Of a DNA stretch of 64,000 bases, positions 63,610 through 64,000 are shown piece after piece. The DNA comes from Baylisascaris procyonis. Taxonomy: Eukaryota > Nematoda > Chromadorea > Rhabditida > Ascarididae. Under the pieces are notes generated by a model, which made no database searches, had not been told where the DNA came from, and saw nothing but the letters and a program-made list of their open reading frames with translations. Where the stretch lies: positions 1,501,001 to 1,565,000 of the forward strand of contig JAZARR010000048.1 in assembly GCA_037389465.1 (NCBI GenBank), given 5' to 3'. Made by a program: the position numbers and the translations under genes. How positions within the stretch are numbered: position 1 is the first letter of the stretch; each line of letters opens with the position of its first letter.

Positions 63610-64000
63610 CTTGAAGTAAATTACCCATCATTACTTCAACTCTACACTTCTTTCAGAAGAGTACAAAGATGAGACAAAAACACGAATCTCACCGACCCTT
63701 CTTTACCTTTCAGAAGCTTGAAACCGATGAGGCTTGATGATGAAAAATGACTCACAAGCACTTGCATACCTAACTGCAACCGTTCTTTTTAATTAATCAC
63801 AATGCCCTCCCGCCCCTCCACTGCAAGCATGAATGCCTGTTCGTTCCATTGCCATATCCGTCACAGATTTCCCCCTCGACTTTTAATCACATAATATCAG
63901 GTCATCATCAAAGCGGAAAATTTTTGGTAATTTTACTCAACCTTCAGAACGTCAGCAATACTCAACGCTTATGTTCAGATAATATGATCTGCCGTACTCG
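63610..64000. other. EF-2 first-intron sequence to window edge
   Basis: Follows the acceptor (ttacttcaag|gc) of the first visible EF-2 exon. No exon encoding the expected N-terminal ~30 residues could be read here. Confidence 0.6.

Noticed and set aside
1..64000. Bacterial-type systems, CRISPR arrays, operons
   Set aside because: Intron-containing eukaryotic genes and an LTR retrotransposon show this is nuclear DNA. No spaced palindromic repeat arrays were seen.

Overview
This is an AT-rich, intron-rich stretch of a eukaryotic nuclear genome. It most probably comes from a nematode, perhaps a parasitic one. The evidence for that is inferential: the elongation factor 2 reading is strongly nematode-like, the NMDA receptor exon resembles the nematode NMR-1 type, and the introns are several hundred bases to 2 kb long. 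No prokaryotic features, CRISPR arrays, rRNA genes or intact tRNA genes were seen.

Two genes can be read with confidence by joining exons with compatible phases. On the minus strand, 20968 down to 8575 encodes a complete 602-residue intramembrane aspartyl protease of the signal peptide peptidase-like 2 (SPPL2) type in 14 exons. On the minus strand, 63609 down to 53865 encodes translation elongation factor 2 (EF-2) in 12 exons; only the first ~30 residues lie off the right edge. At the left edge, 79-227 (+) is a single M3-region exon of an NMDA-type glutamate receptor subunit 1. It faces the SPPL2 gene convergently, but its later exons were not recognised.

Positions 23881-28665 hold a full-length but decayed Ty3/gypsy LTR retrotransposon (4785 bp). 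It has a perfect 5-bp target duplication (CCAAT), TG...CA LTRs of 272 and 270 bp, a primer binding site, a polypurine tract, gag with zinc knuckles, and protease, RT, RNase H and integrase. At least three frameshifts and three in-frame stops break it. The two LTRs differ at about 7 positions plus 2 single-base indels, so it is not a very recent insertion. It seems to sit in a long intron of a putative plus-strand gene.

Between 21 and 53 kb several possible exons have good splice signals and compatible phases but no recognisable family: a plus-strand chain 22754-33381, a minus-strand 3' end near 34009-38797, a plus-strand chain 41151-42198, a minus-strand pair near 44826-45245, and a minus-strand ORF with a signal peptide at 48912-49175. 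These are hypotheses. The remaining space is AT-rich intron or intergenic DNA with short duplications, a (CA)n tract, a tRNA-like relic, and a dispersed repeat present twice in EF-2 introns. I found no convincing new multi-gene system; the most unusual signals are the high share of AAG|G splice acceptors, the LTR promoter architecture, and the unassigned exon chains.
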